Below are positions 47,876-58,800 of a stretch of DNA of 64,000 bases, piece by piece. The notes under the pieces were generated by a model that worked only from the letters and a program-made list of their open reading frames with translations, was not told where the DNA came from and ran no database searches. The position numbers were made by a program, and so were the translations under genes. How positions within the stretch are numbered: the stretch's first letter is position 1; every line of letters begins with the position of its first letter. This DNA is from Epinephelus fuscoguttatus (taxonomy: Eukaryota; Chordata; Actinopteri; Perciformes; Serranidae). The stretch lies in the NCBI RefSeq assembly GCF_011397635.1, contig NC_064773.1, positions 3,400,501 through 3,464,500 of the forward strand, given 5' to 3'.

Positions 47876-48085
47876 CACAGGTCAAAGGTCAAAGGTCAAA
47901 GGTCACTATGACCTCACAAAACATGTTTTTGGTCATAACTCAAGAATTCATTCGCTAATTATGACAAAAATGTCAAATACGATAAAATTATGAAAGGATG
48001 ACATTATATATCCAAAAGGTCAAAGGTCAACTTCACTGTGACATCATAATGTTCTGCAAAAACATTTTTCTGGCCATTATTCAAC
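47876..48085 (+). repeat. GGTCA-rich degenerate repeat with stacked AGGTCA half-sites
   Basis: At 47879-47906 AGGTCA occurs four times with one-base spacing (DR1-like), followed by TGACCTCA in inverse. A second related unit follows at about 48017 (AAGGTCAAAGGTCAAC, then GTGACATC). The interval between the units suggests a degenerate ~130-bp repeat. DR1 sites bind RXR heterodimers and HNF4, but these words are also common in fish repeat DNA, so function is not implied. Confidence 0.6.
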
Positions 48086-48360
48086 ATCAACAGAGGTCAG
48101 ATCAGACACTAATCTGACATTTATCTTGAAACTGTGCTGACTGTGTAGATCTGTGCTGCCCAGGGGAAGATGCGTGTGAAGCATCCATGTTTTTGCAACT
48201 TGACAGGTGTCGTTGTGCATTCTTTTGTGTCTCTTTGTGTTTGTTCTCATTTTTGTGGTTATTTTGTGTCTCTTTGCAGTTCCTCTAGATCTCTTTGTGG
48301 TAATATTGAATGTATTTGTGGTCGGTAATTGAGTCACATTTTATAAATGAAGGCCAAACC

Positions 48361-49397
48361 CGGTCTCACTCCAAAGTCATTGAAATCCGGCGCTTGGGCA
48401 GTGACTTGTGGCATCAGAAACCAACAAAAAAAGGCTCCCTTTAATGTCGGCATGATACCCAGACGGTTGCTGTTAAGGTTTAGCTGCACCCGTTGGTGTC
48501 AGGGGGTAACATGGTGGGACAAGGATGAAATTTAAGGTGGCGAACGTCAGAGTAGGGCTGGTGGGAGAGGTGGTGGATGGGTCCAACAAACACTGACTTT
48601 CACCCCAGAGAGCCCTGTTCTTTTTTCCTAAACCCAACTAGACTCACAAGTCAGTCTTTATACGCTTTGCTTAACTAAAGACTGATGTCTTTCTCCCTGA
48701 TTTTGTGTTCAGATGGACGGATACAATTTCAGAGTTTAAAAAAACTCCCTACGTTGCAGAACCAATAGTAAATCTGTAGGGCGGTCCTTCGGTGGCTCGC
48801 TGAACTCTTGTGCTCGTAAACATAGTTCGACTAGAAACACGTGTAGCGGTACAAAATGGCTCAAGTCGCTGTAAGTCCTTCATTTCCACAATCTTGTGGA
48901 CTGAGCACATGTTTGAGAAAACGGAGTTAAATCTCTCGGCATCCATTTTCAAGCTCTCTGTGTGTTTGTTTCCTTGCGGACAAGAAAAGGGGGAGCGCAC
49001 ATTTCCGGAAGGGCGTGTCCTTTTCAAAAATGCAAGAGGCGTTGCTTTGTTGCCGGCCGTTTGCTCCCGTGTGTTAAACACACTTTAGAAAGGAGTGTCC
49101 CCAGACTATCAGAAGGCAGAGATCTCTGATTGTCTGGTGGCGAGACTAAAACCCAACCATGTGTGTTTGTTGTTGAAGGCAAAAAATGTCAATTCGTGGT
49201 GTTGCACCAATGCAAACTTCCTGTGAAAACAGATGTGTATCTTGAAAGAAGACAATGCATGTAACAGGCTGAACTTGACACGGTTTCCTACAACATCAAC
49301 AACCAACACACCCAGGGTACCTTGCACGTTTTATGTAGATCTAGAAAGTTCATGACCAAAATGTGATTGTGACACGGTTGGACTGAGAATGTGTTGG
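48361..49397 (+). mobile_element. ~590-bp non-autonomous TIR element, copy e, with a nested insertion
   Basis: Left end GGTCTCACTCCAAAGTCATT, right end GGACTGAGAATGTGTTGG. Shared blocks are in the same order as copy c. The element is split after CTAAACCCAAC by about 510 bp of foreign sequence and resumes with TAAAACCCAACCATG. Confidence 0.75.
48640..49147. mobile_element. Insertion nested in copy e, flanked by an AAACCCAAC duplication
   Basis: The host repeat phrase AAACCCAAC occurs on both sides (48630-48638 and about 49148-49156), consistent with a target-site duplication of about 8-10 bp. The insert has a right-hand GTCTGGTGGCGAGAC end and a left TAGACTCACAAGTCAG end. Overlapping ORFs on both strands (48749-49088) show no family similarity. 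An 8-bp class duplication would suit hAT; this is inference. Confidence 0.5.
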
Positions 49398-51197
49398 AAG
49401 GCCACGAAGGCCCCTGACACTTTGGGCCCCTGGACCTGGGCCTGTTCAGGCCTGTTTGCACTGTGGTGTGCGGTTGTATTTTCTGTCTGTTGTCTTTACA
49501 CTTTGTGAGTTTACTTTGAGTATTCCTCACACTAAGAGGCAAAGAGATCTTGTGGAACATGATGAATTTGCTGCTCATCTCCCAGTTGACACACGCACAC
49601 AAACACCTGCATGAATATCGGCAACTGACGTCTGTTGGGCTGATGGTGAAAATGTGAACATGTCAGCCAACACTAGAAGACTTAACTTTTAAAAATGACA
49701 GTATACTGGCCAGTAGTAAGTTGTTATTTTGGGATAAACACATAATATACTTTTGATTTTGAATTTCTGTTTCCCAAAGACCTCGAAATGCTGTGAGATG
49801 CTCCTTTATTACATCCAGAAGAAGATGCTTTGAGACCGCGTTGGACTCTAAACATTGTCGTGTTTACAACAGGCCGCAGCACCAACACAGGAAACACATC
49901 ACACCTGTACCAAACTGCACTGTCACCAGCCGGGGCCCTCTGAGATTAAACCTCCAGGGACCACAGGAGGTTTTTTAATCCAGCCAGAAACTCACTTTAC
50001 TGACCCAGTTTAATCTCAGCTGTCAGATACAGACGCTGGTGGGAAATAATATTACTATAAAAATCTTGAGCAGAGCGGACGTGATGAGCTGAAACAAGAC
50101 AACGCAGCAGACGGTGATCCGGACCAGAAACAGAAACAGCCCAACCAGCTGTGTACCGCATGTCATTTGTATAACAACCCAGTAGAAACTGCTCTCTGCA
50201 GTTTGTCGAGCTTCACTTCACTCCAGCAGATACAAGGTATTATCAGCTGGCATCTTTCAGCATGGCTGCACAGTTTTTCATGTAGTAACCACTAAAAATA
50301 GACTGTTCTCCAGAAAGGGAAATGAAAGGGGACATCAAGTAATAATCAATATAAAGCCACAGAAAAAGGAATGATGAGGTTTAATTGACTGATGTCACTC
50401 TGCAGGGTGTTGTGCTTAATTCATTCTTTCAGTTAGTTAAACAATGTTGTTTATCCTGCTGCCGCTCAGCTGGATAAACCTTTGTTCAAACCAATGTGAA
50501 CCCTCCACTGTGCACTACAACCTTCACCAGACTGCCACATTTCACCAGCTATGGAGTTACTGAAAAATAATGAATGACACAAGTAAATGATTTTCTGATG
50601 ACCTCATGGGTCAGTGTATTTTGTCTTGCTTGTACCGCTGCAGCACTTTGCAGAGGCCTGAAATGAACGCCAAATCCTCAAAAAGTGACAAACCAAGCCT
50701 GATCCTAACCAGACCATGACCTGAACCTACCCTGATGCAAACCCGACTTTAAATTAATCATAACCTGACTTTAAAGCTGAGGTCGGCACTTTTATTTTGG
50801 CGTCTCAGAGAGAGGGCATTCCTGTTGGCTGTTCTACAAACGCAGATGTGTGTTCACGTCTCTTCAGAAGGTGAAAGCCTGATCAGAATCCTGCAGGGAA
50901 AGTTGTATTCCAGCATTGAATGTTTACACTGCAAAGCAACCCGAAAAAGGAGGACCGACGTTTCAAAAAGAGAGTCTAAAAGAGAAAAACAGTGTTTCGG
51001 AGATGGAGAGAAAATGATGCTAATACTTTGGCATTCTCCTAACCTGAGCTAAAGGTGCACAGCTTTAAGTTCACAATTATGTAGCTAACGTTAGCTAGAG
51101 CCTTAAATCACAGTGTCCTACACCTCACTTCCCACTGCTACAAACCAACTCTCTCAGAGAGGAACAGGCAGCAGCTCTGGAGACTAACAGGAAAGAC
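49398..51197. other. Intergenic, no gene seen
   Basis: Non-coding DNA with short ORFs only. A phrase ACCTGACTTTAAAGCTGAGG near 50762 may be a repeat edge. Confidence 0.45.
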
Positions 51198-51882
51198 ATT
51201 TGCAGGAAAGCCCAATCAGTGTTTTTTCAGCATTGGCAGTATAAAAACAAAATCGGGGAGTGTAGCAAAATGCCGCCTACCTACTTTTGTTTACACAGAA
51301 TGCTTCTTTTTCGGGTCAATGGGGGGCGTTAGCAAGTAACAAAACGTGTAGCTCAGCGTGTGACGTTAACAGTGACGTGGGAGGGAAGCCGCGGCTGGTC
51401 AGTCCTTCTGTGATTCTCTCGTAAGTCGGCCCGTCCTTCACCGTCCCCGTCATCTGACGGTTAATGGCCTCTTCGTTTGCGAGGACAAGGAGGGCGCACA
51501 ATTCCTTGTCTCCTCAGTTGCTCATCTTTACAGTGTCTGTCAGGTTTGTGTTTCCCTCTTGCTACTAGCTGCTCGCTAATTCCTGCTATCAGCTGTTTCC
51601 TGTTTATCCACCGCCAGTGGCTCGCACATGCGGTGTCATCAACAGCTCCTCCCACAAGTCATCAACAGCTCCTCCCACAAGTCATCAACAGCTCCTCCTG
51701 TTGCAGAAAGCGCCTCAGTCTGTTTAAACTAAAAGGGTTCCACCAATATGTCTACCCTACGAGGTGGAAAATTGGGCACCTCGGATCAACTCGCCAATCC
51801 GGCTCTGTGTGTCTAAACGCTCGCAGCTTGCCGGCAAAACGGCCCAACATTCGCTGAAAATCTGGCAGTGTAAAAGGGGCTA
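51198..51882 (-). mobile_element. PIF/Harbinger-like deletion derivative, copy 2
   Basis: Closely matches 22299-22949 in order and orientation. The Myb/SANT-like frame is again present (LLVLANEEAINRQMTGTVKDG, then YERITEGLTSRGF), but codon 4 (W in copy 1) is a TGA stop here. There is also an extra GCTCAGC-type insertion near 51352 and a tandem duplication of AGCTCCTCCCACAAGTCATC at about 51645-51690. Both copies lose the domain at the same point, so they descend from one already-deleted element. Confidence 0.6.
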
Positions 51883-53366
51883 GTGGCCGCAGCAGCTTGG
51901 AGTCAGCCACACAAACCCCAGCTCCAGGGAACAGGACAGCCCCAACACCCCTCCAGATCAGCAAACTTTAGGTTGCTGCTGTTACGCAGCTGCTGCTGCT
52001 GGACACCAGCTCACTGTGACTTCCGGTACTGCCCACTTTCCTTCCACAGAAGCAGTCCACAGTGGTAAACACTACACAGAACTGTGCATCTGTTTGAAAA
52101 CGGTTAAAACGAATACCTTATTGTACCAGAGGCACTGTGAAGCAGCAAAGCAACCTTACGTGTGTTTTTCACATTAAATTACATTTGTTACAATAATCCA
52201 CTTAATTTATTCGGTACCAGTTCTTATAGCCTACGCTTCCACACACTGCTAAGTCTTTCGGCCAAAACCTGATCCTGACCTTACACATATTTATTTTAAT
52301 ATCCAGCCGGCCTCTAACTCAGTCCACACACCTGAACACGCACACAATAATGACATGTGATTCATCAGACTATGTAAGGGGACGAAAGGTAACAGTTGGG
52401 AGAAAACTGCAGTATACAGTGGAGGGTGTACAGGGCTCTGCTCTAATATACATAATATGAACCATGAATATTTGAATATATCAATACAGTAGCAGCAATA
52501 ACTTCATATGTGTGCAACCTTAGAATAAACCTTAATAATTCTCTCCTCCGACCAGCAGGAGGAGCTGTAGCCTCGGTGCAGCTGAAACCAGCAGCCTCCC
52601 AGCTGTCAGAGTGAATCTCTTGATGATAGAAAATAATGCAAACGCTCCAGCAAATCAGAATCCAGTATCCTCTGTTGCTATGGTAACAGTCACAATACAT
52701 ATCTGATCAATGTCACCTGTGTGTGATCATGTTTCCTCCACATGCTTACACTGAACACACACATGAAAAAAAAAAACAGCTGGACTCTGGCTCCTGACTT
52801 ACAACAACAATGTAAACAGTCCAAACACCTCAGCATCATGTTATGTTATGTGGATGTTGTGATCCCGTCGCCATGGCGACGGCCGCTCAGCAGCTGCTGT
52901 CACTGATGGTTTAGTGTTGTGCGGCTCAAGGTCTCGTGACTGTAATTCATCAAGTGTAAGTGACATAAGTGTCTTTAAATAACTCTGACCTCCGACCTGC
53001 TCCAGCGTGTCACATGGAGCCGTGTGGAGACTGAACTGCAGGTTGAATCACAGCTGGACGCCACCGATAACAGCTGATTCTCACAGATTTATCAATCACT
53101 CATCACACAGTTGTTCTTATCTTCAGTACAGACTCTCAGCTGTCCATCAGCAGGATATTTTAAGTTTGTGCACCAGATGGAGACAGATGTTTATAATTCA
53201 GTTACAAATTAGGTTCAGCACCTTTTTATGTCTCAGTGACCAATCAGAACAACAGTACTGTCAAAATGTCTTTTACTGTGAAAGTTGATTACGTAGAAGA
53301 AAGAAATGAAGTTAAAGATGCAACATGCTTTTTAAAATAATAATAATAATAATAATGATAAGAACG
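51883..53366. other. Intergenic; (AAT)n microsatellite
   Basis: (AAT)n at about 53335-53356 borders the Tc1 relic. No gene recognised. Confidence 0.5.
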
Positions 53367-53910
53367 AAAGGAGCACCATGCAAAAGTTTGAGGTCTCAGA
53401 CCTTAATGAGCTTGTTAGGGCTCTGGCTTGTTCCCAGTCATCGTTAGGAAAGGCCAAGTTATGTAAGTTTCAACTGACTCCTGAAACCTTGTCCCAACAA
53501 TCAGCAGCCATGGGCTCCTCTCAACAGCTGCCCAGCACTCTGACAACTAAAATAACTGATGCCCACAAAGCAGGAGAAGACTACTGTGGAGGTCAAGCTG
53601 AAAAACTTTCAGAGAGAGCTGCTCCTAGATTGTTAGGAAGGAAAATCAAAACCGTCATTTGACTGCAACAATTAGTGCTGTTCAGCTACACCCGTACAAA
53701 TATGACCTTCATGGAAGAGTCATCAGAAGAAAACATTTCCTGTGTCCTCACCACAACATTCAGCCTCACAAGTTTGCAAAGGAACATCTGAACAAGCCTG
53801 ATGCTTTTAGGAAACAAGTCCTGTGGACAGATGAAGGTAAAACAGAACTTTTTGGACACAATGAGCAAAGGTATGTTTGGAGAAAAGAGGGTGCAGAACG
53901 AACGTAGCAT
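53367..53910 (+). pseudogene. Internally deleted Tc1-like transposon relic
   Basis: Starts with GCACCATGCAAAAGTTTG, a phrase from the end of a widespread fish Tc1 family. Broken frames then give KYDLHGRVIRRKHFLCPHH, FAKEHLNKPDAFRKQVLWTDE and KTELFGHNEQRYVWRK. This is the middle of a Tc1 transposase, including the first catalytic Asp (WTDE). The helix-turn-helix region is mostly deleted and everything after the YVWRK region is lost. It is unrelated in detail to the DD38E copy at 58.8-60.4 kb. Confidence 0.7.
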
Positions 53911-54193
53911 TATCAGGGAAACAATAGGGCGCTTCCTGTGATGCGTTGATAGCACGTTTACTGTGTTCTTTTGACCCGTCTGCATACAGGGAGAGATTTC
54001 TATTTGTCCCAGACATTTTTTCTATCGTCCCTAGAGTGACACGACACCTTTAGTCCTGAGTCCTGATTTTTAACCTGTGCAAAACTGATGTGAGACAACA
54101 CAAAAACATCAACCACCGTGAATGTCATCTTATTTAGTGATAGGTTGAGGCCAGTAAGTCAGTGCATCCCATATATTTTTATATCTAAAGTAC

Positions 54194-54759
54194 TATTCAG
54201 AAGGGATTAGTTTTACACAGGGATGTGGACTGATGTCAGTTCACCACAGGATGTCTGTAATATAAATGTCCGATTCGCACAGGACAAGAAATCTCTGTAA
54301 TTCTACCAGAGATGGGAGTGGTTGCGCCCTGATTCATATTAGGCCTACCTAACACAACCAGAAGTCTCGTGGCTCTGAAAAGTGCTTTCTTCTCGACCTT
54401 TTTTGATTGGTCTCCCACGTAGGGCTGTACGATCATTAGAAGAATGTTCGCTATCACGACTGCTGACAACACCGAGTGCTTCTTCAAGCGCCTCCATCAT
54501 CGGAAGGACGCAGAAAAATGGTTGGAAACAGGACGTGACGAAATATTTACATATATTTTTACAGAGGATCGTTTTCGCACGGGATTAATATTACCCGAGG
54601 TGTTTTCTCTGGATCGTTTTACAGAAGATAAAAGTCGCCATAATTTTTACTGACATTATCCGAAATGATTACAGACATGGCACGTTCGGACGGGACTAAA
54701 ATCCCTGGTAATAATTACTTTACCCCACGTCTCCACGTTAAACTAATCCTGTCCGAATA
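54194..54759 (-). mobile_element. TIR element A (GGGATTAGTTTTAC ends)
   Basis: The left end AGAAGGGATTAGTTTTACACAG and the right end GTTAAACTAATCCTGTCCGAATAG are imperfect inverted repeats. The interior (ACCCCACGT, TTACTTTACC, TGCTTCTTCAAGCGCCTCCA) matches element B at 55675 in opposite orientation. No transposase is recognisable. The internal minus-strand frame may be a fragment of an element protein. Confidence 0.6.
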
Positions 54760-55428
54760 GAGTGCCGAAGTCACGCCCCTTCCGGTAGAGCTCATGGGAC
54801 CTTAGATCGGAAAAAATATGAATGGCAGTGAATGAGGAGAGCGATATTATCTTTTGGTCCCGTTTGAGTTGTGACATGAAATCTAAATATGTTGTTAATG
54901 AATTTAAAACATAAATATTAAGGTCAAGAAAGTCGTACTTTGTGGTAAAACTGTTGAGATATAAGCTGTTTAATTAGAAAGACTCAACAGTACAGAGGAG
55001 GAGGTCACGTGTGTGATGTCATAGCTTTCGCTCGCTTCCTGCAGCTTGGCCTCCCCGCTGAAATTCCACTGTTTTATGATTAATCGATTTATGATTGAAG
55101 ATGTCTGTGTGTTTTGTGCCAGGTTGCAGTCACTCCAAGCTGCAGGAAGCGAGCGAAAGCTGTGACGTCACATGCGCGACCGCCTCCTGTGTAGTCTTTC
55201 TAATTACGTTTTTTTCAAAAGCTTATATCTCAACAGTTTCACCACAAAGTATGACTTTCTTGACCTTAAAATGTATGTTTTAAATTCATTAACGACATAT
55301 TTGGATTTCATGTCACAACTCAAACGGGACCAAAAGATAGTATTTCTCTCCCCATTCACTGCCATTCATATTTTTTCCAATCTAAGGTCCCATGAGCTTC
55401 ACAGGAAGGGGCGTGACTTTGGCACTCT
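54759..55428. mobile_element. 670-bp foldback element with a THAP-like start in its loop
   Basis: The left arm 54759-55049 and right arm 55135-55428 are long inverted repeats. Outer AGAGTGCCGAAGTCACGCCC matches the inverse GGCGTGACTTTGGCACTCT; inner GCTTTCGCTCGCTTCCTGCA matches TGCAGGAAGCGAGCGAAAGC. The loop is about 85 nt. An ATG at 55100 opens a frame MSVCFVPGCSHSKLQEA, which looks like the first zinc ligands (C-x-x-x-x-C) of a THAP domain before running into the arm. THAP domains occur in P-element transposases and in host THAP proteins. Confidence 0.65.
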
Positions 55429-55674
55429 GTAGAGCTTTACTGTGTGAATTAAGTTTATTCTAACCAAACCAGAGTTGGTGATTGTTGGAACAGTGGAAAG
55501 ACAAACCAAGATGGTTTCTTTGAGTTTTATTTTGTTTCTGTCGCCACTGAAGCAAATGCATTTAATGATGATAAAATGAGTTTCTTTACATGGAGTCTGG
55601 GGGGTTTTGCAACAATGACTTTGCAGCTGTTTCTGGTTAAACAAAAAGGATCTTACTCTTTACACTTTAGCCCT

Positions 55675-56244
55675 GTTCGGACGGGATTAGTTTTACATAG
55701 GTACGTGGGGTAAAGTAATAATTACCCGAGATTTTAGTCCCGTCCGAATGTGCCATGTCAGTAATCATTACCGCACGATGTCAGTAAAGATTACCGCGAC
55801 TTTTACCTTCTGTAAAAGGGTCCCGGACAATTACCTCAGGTGATACTAATCCCCTGCGAATAGACCAGCAGTAAATATGTGTGTAGATATTTCATCATAT
55901 CCTGTTTACAAGTGGTTTTTTGCGGGTTTTCAAGCATGGAGGCTCTTGAAGAAGCACTCAGTTTTGCACTTCACAGTTGGGCAAGTCCGTGTGAAACCTC
56001 AGGTACTGTGGGCCTACGACGAACACGATTCAAGTGTGTTCGAGTGTGGTACGCACAGGAAGCAACGTCATACACACATGACGACAGGAGGGGACGGCGG
56101 TGCGTGAATGGATTTACCCCTCCCACTTGTGGTAGTTTTACTGATATTTCTTATGCCGTGTGAATTGGCCATTAATATTACGACGTCCTGTGGTAAAGTG
56201 ACATTACCCCACGTGCCCATGTAAAACCAATCCTATCCCAATAG
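55675..56244 (+). mobile_element. TIR element B, inverted relative to element A
   Basis: Starts GTTCGGACGGGATTAGTTTTAC and ends CCAATCCTATCCCAATAG. Contains ACGTGGGGTAAAGTAA near the left and TTACCCCACGTGCCCATG near the right as an extended inverted pair. The internal plus-strand ORF (MEALEEALSFALHSW) corresponds to the decayed minus-strand frame of element A, suggesting both derive from a longer coding parent. Confidence 0.6.
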
Positions 56245-57389
56245 TGCTATAGACTAACAATCTGAGCCTATCACCTGGCAAAAACAACACGTACACATCA
56301 CATACAGTGACAGTGTAAACATGCCCTGAGTTACATAACAGCCTGTCTCTGAATATTGGACCAACTTCAATATTTCTGTTCTCCTAAGTCACTTCGACAC
56401 AGACCATGGGGAAACAGGCTCCATGTTGACAAATACCAAACTTATCCTTTAAATGTGACGTAAAAATACTGATGTGTTTTTAAATCTCCTCCATCGTGTG
56501 TTTTGTTTTAACCCCTGCCCTCCCTCTGTCTCTGCAGTCCTTCCTCCGTCTCTACCTCCACGCTGCTGTTGTGCCTGTTTGTCTTTCATGAAGTGGAAAA
56601 AGGAGTGGGTTGGGTGGAGGTTGGGTTGGGGGGGTGGTGTAACTCACTGCAGGCCACTTGAGGCTTCGGGACAGATTCCCTCAGCAGTGACAAAGAAGCT
56701 AACAATAGCTGTCAGAGTGTAACTCTGCCCCGTCAACAGCAGCAGTGTCATCCAAGGGGAAACCTGTTTACCTCCGCCTGCACCAGCTGCATATGTTCAC
56801 AGAGGACATGCAGGGCAGGAGGAGGGAGGAGGCAGGAGGAGGAGGTGGGGGTGGGGGTGACTTCACAAGAGGAGGTTTTGACCAAAAACCCTCCCAGCGG
56901 GGACACAGTCAGTTAGCATGATGCTTGTTCGAGCTGTCATGCCTGCTGCTCTCAGTCTGTTATGTAAGTGTAACATGGTGGATGTGAGGTGGAGGAGCGC
57001 ACTCTGAACATGGTTTATTTTTCCTCCACGTCATCTTCACACTCAAAACAAACAGCTAACGTCTGCGAGCTGCACAGGACGGCTCTGTGATGTTCTTATA
57101 CTGCAGAGAGGTCGAGGAGGAGGTCGAGTCAGATGGGTGGACCTGACGTGCACCTCCCCAGAAATGTAACTACATGTCGCGGTGACGCAGACCTCCTGTC
57201 TGTCTCTGTAAGATGAAACCATTTCCCTCAGTGGAAACAAAGCTTTGATTTACTTTAGTTTCACAGATAAGAAACAATAAATTGTGAAGACAATAAAGCC
57301 TCCACTAAAATAGCATTTTAAGTGTGTGATTTATCCTGGCTTTAGAACCTCTGAGAGAACAGCAGCGGAAGATCTGAAGGAACTTGTCG
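56245..57389. other. Intergenic; G-rich patches
   Basis: Purine/G-rich tracts near 56600-56640 and 56820-56860. No recognisable gene; ORF 56474-56722 is low complexity. Confidence 0.5.
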
Positions 57390-57795
57390 GAACACAAAAT
57401 GAAAGGAAGTCGCTGCTATATGAAGGTGTCAGATTGTGTAAGGCTTCGTAGATCAGTAACTCTGAAATCAGTTCTTAAACATACAGGTAACCAGTGCAGT
57501 GCAAACAGAGAGGTTATATGATCTCTCTCTGACTGCAGCCTTCTGAATGAGTCTTTTTAAGGACACCAGTAAAAAGAGAGTTGCAATAATCTAAGCAGCT
57601 TGTGATGAAAGCATGTGTCAGCATTTCAGCATGGCTGAATTTTGGCAACATTCCTCAGATGAAATAATGTTTTTGCGAGCCTGTTAAAATGACTAATAAC
57701 ATTAAGATCAGAGTCTGAAATCACTCCCACATTCATAACTTGTGTTTTAATCTGTCTGGACAGGCCGACAAACACTGACTCTAGTCTCTGCCTCT
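57390..57795 (-). pseudogene. LINE reverse-transcriptase relic
   Basis: On the minus strand, broken frames read in order: VGVISDSDLN (about 57750), KHYFI, LTHAFITSCLDYCNSLFTGV (about 57630-57570), then LHCTGYLYV and LISELLIYEAL (about 57500-57440). These match the RT C-terminal pattern LGVxxDxxL, HAFITSxLDYCNxLxxGL and FKxLLLVYKALN of fish L2/CR1-like LINEs. Several stops and indels; both ends missing. Confidence 0.6.
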
Positions 57796-58800
57796 CTGCC
57801 ACTGTTTTTAAAAATCAGTGAGACGAGTTAAAAAAGATAATTTAGCATAATAATGCAAAGAGCTGCAGCTTTATATTGATTAAAATGTTTAAAATGAACC
57901 AATGAAATTCACACTGGTAGACAGACAATAAATAAACTGCACTAAATGCACTGTCCTGTGAACAGTAATGCACCAACATTCATATACAATCCACAGCTGT
58001 TAAATGTCCACCTCTCTAAACCAGTTCAAACACAAACTCAACATCATGACCTTTACTGCAGGACTCTTGTAACATACTGACTTCATTTTATCTTGCTGTA
58101 CCTAATAAAGTGAACACTGAGTGCCACCTGTCTTAGACGGAGCTAAACGAGGTTGATTCCTAGCACCTGTGTGAATCCTTGTCAGCGAGACGACGAGCAG
58201 CTGGTCTGAGGGAAGTTATAAAAGCCGCAGAAGAAGTCGGCAGAGTGAGAGGAGAGAAGCTGGACAGCAGGTTTTCTTTTACACATAGAAACAGTTTGAG
58301 AACGTTACTGATGGGCTTCAAGTCCTGAAGTCACTTTACTCCTCCTCCAGGGAGTCACTTTGACACCAGTTTAAATTTAGGATTGTGGAAAATGAATGTG
58401 GTTGAAAGCATTTTAGTCTAAAAGTGGGCTTTCTGGAAACTAATCCAGAGAGGGAATATTTATACCATGTAACATGAGAAAAACACCTAACATAAAACAG
58501 GCAGCTGTTGCCCATTTTTAGACTTTTATGTGGAAAATGTTGAATTAAAAAGTAATTCTGTGAAGAAACCACAAGTTAAACTGCTGAAGTCTGAACCACC
58601 AGACTAAAAGCAAAAATCTGACTCTGCTCATGTTCCCACTGACTTTATACAAGAGCTTTAAAAACTTTTCTTACTCTCCCAGACTGACTGGAACTCATCA
58701 ACTTTTTGTTTTTTTTATTTTTCAAATTTATTTAAACCTTATTAAACCAGAGGAAAAGCTCTTGAGATTAAGAGTGTCCTGGTTGAGACAGGCAGCAACA
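57796..58800. other. Intergenic, no gene seen
   Basis: Non-coding. CCTAATAAAGTGAACACTGAGTG near 58100 is a phrase found at edges of fish DNA repeats, but no second terminus was found. Confidence 0.4.
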
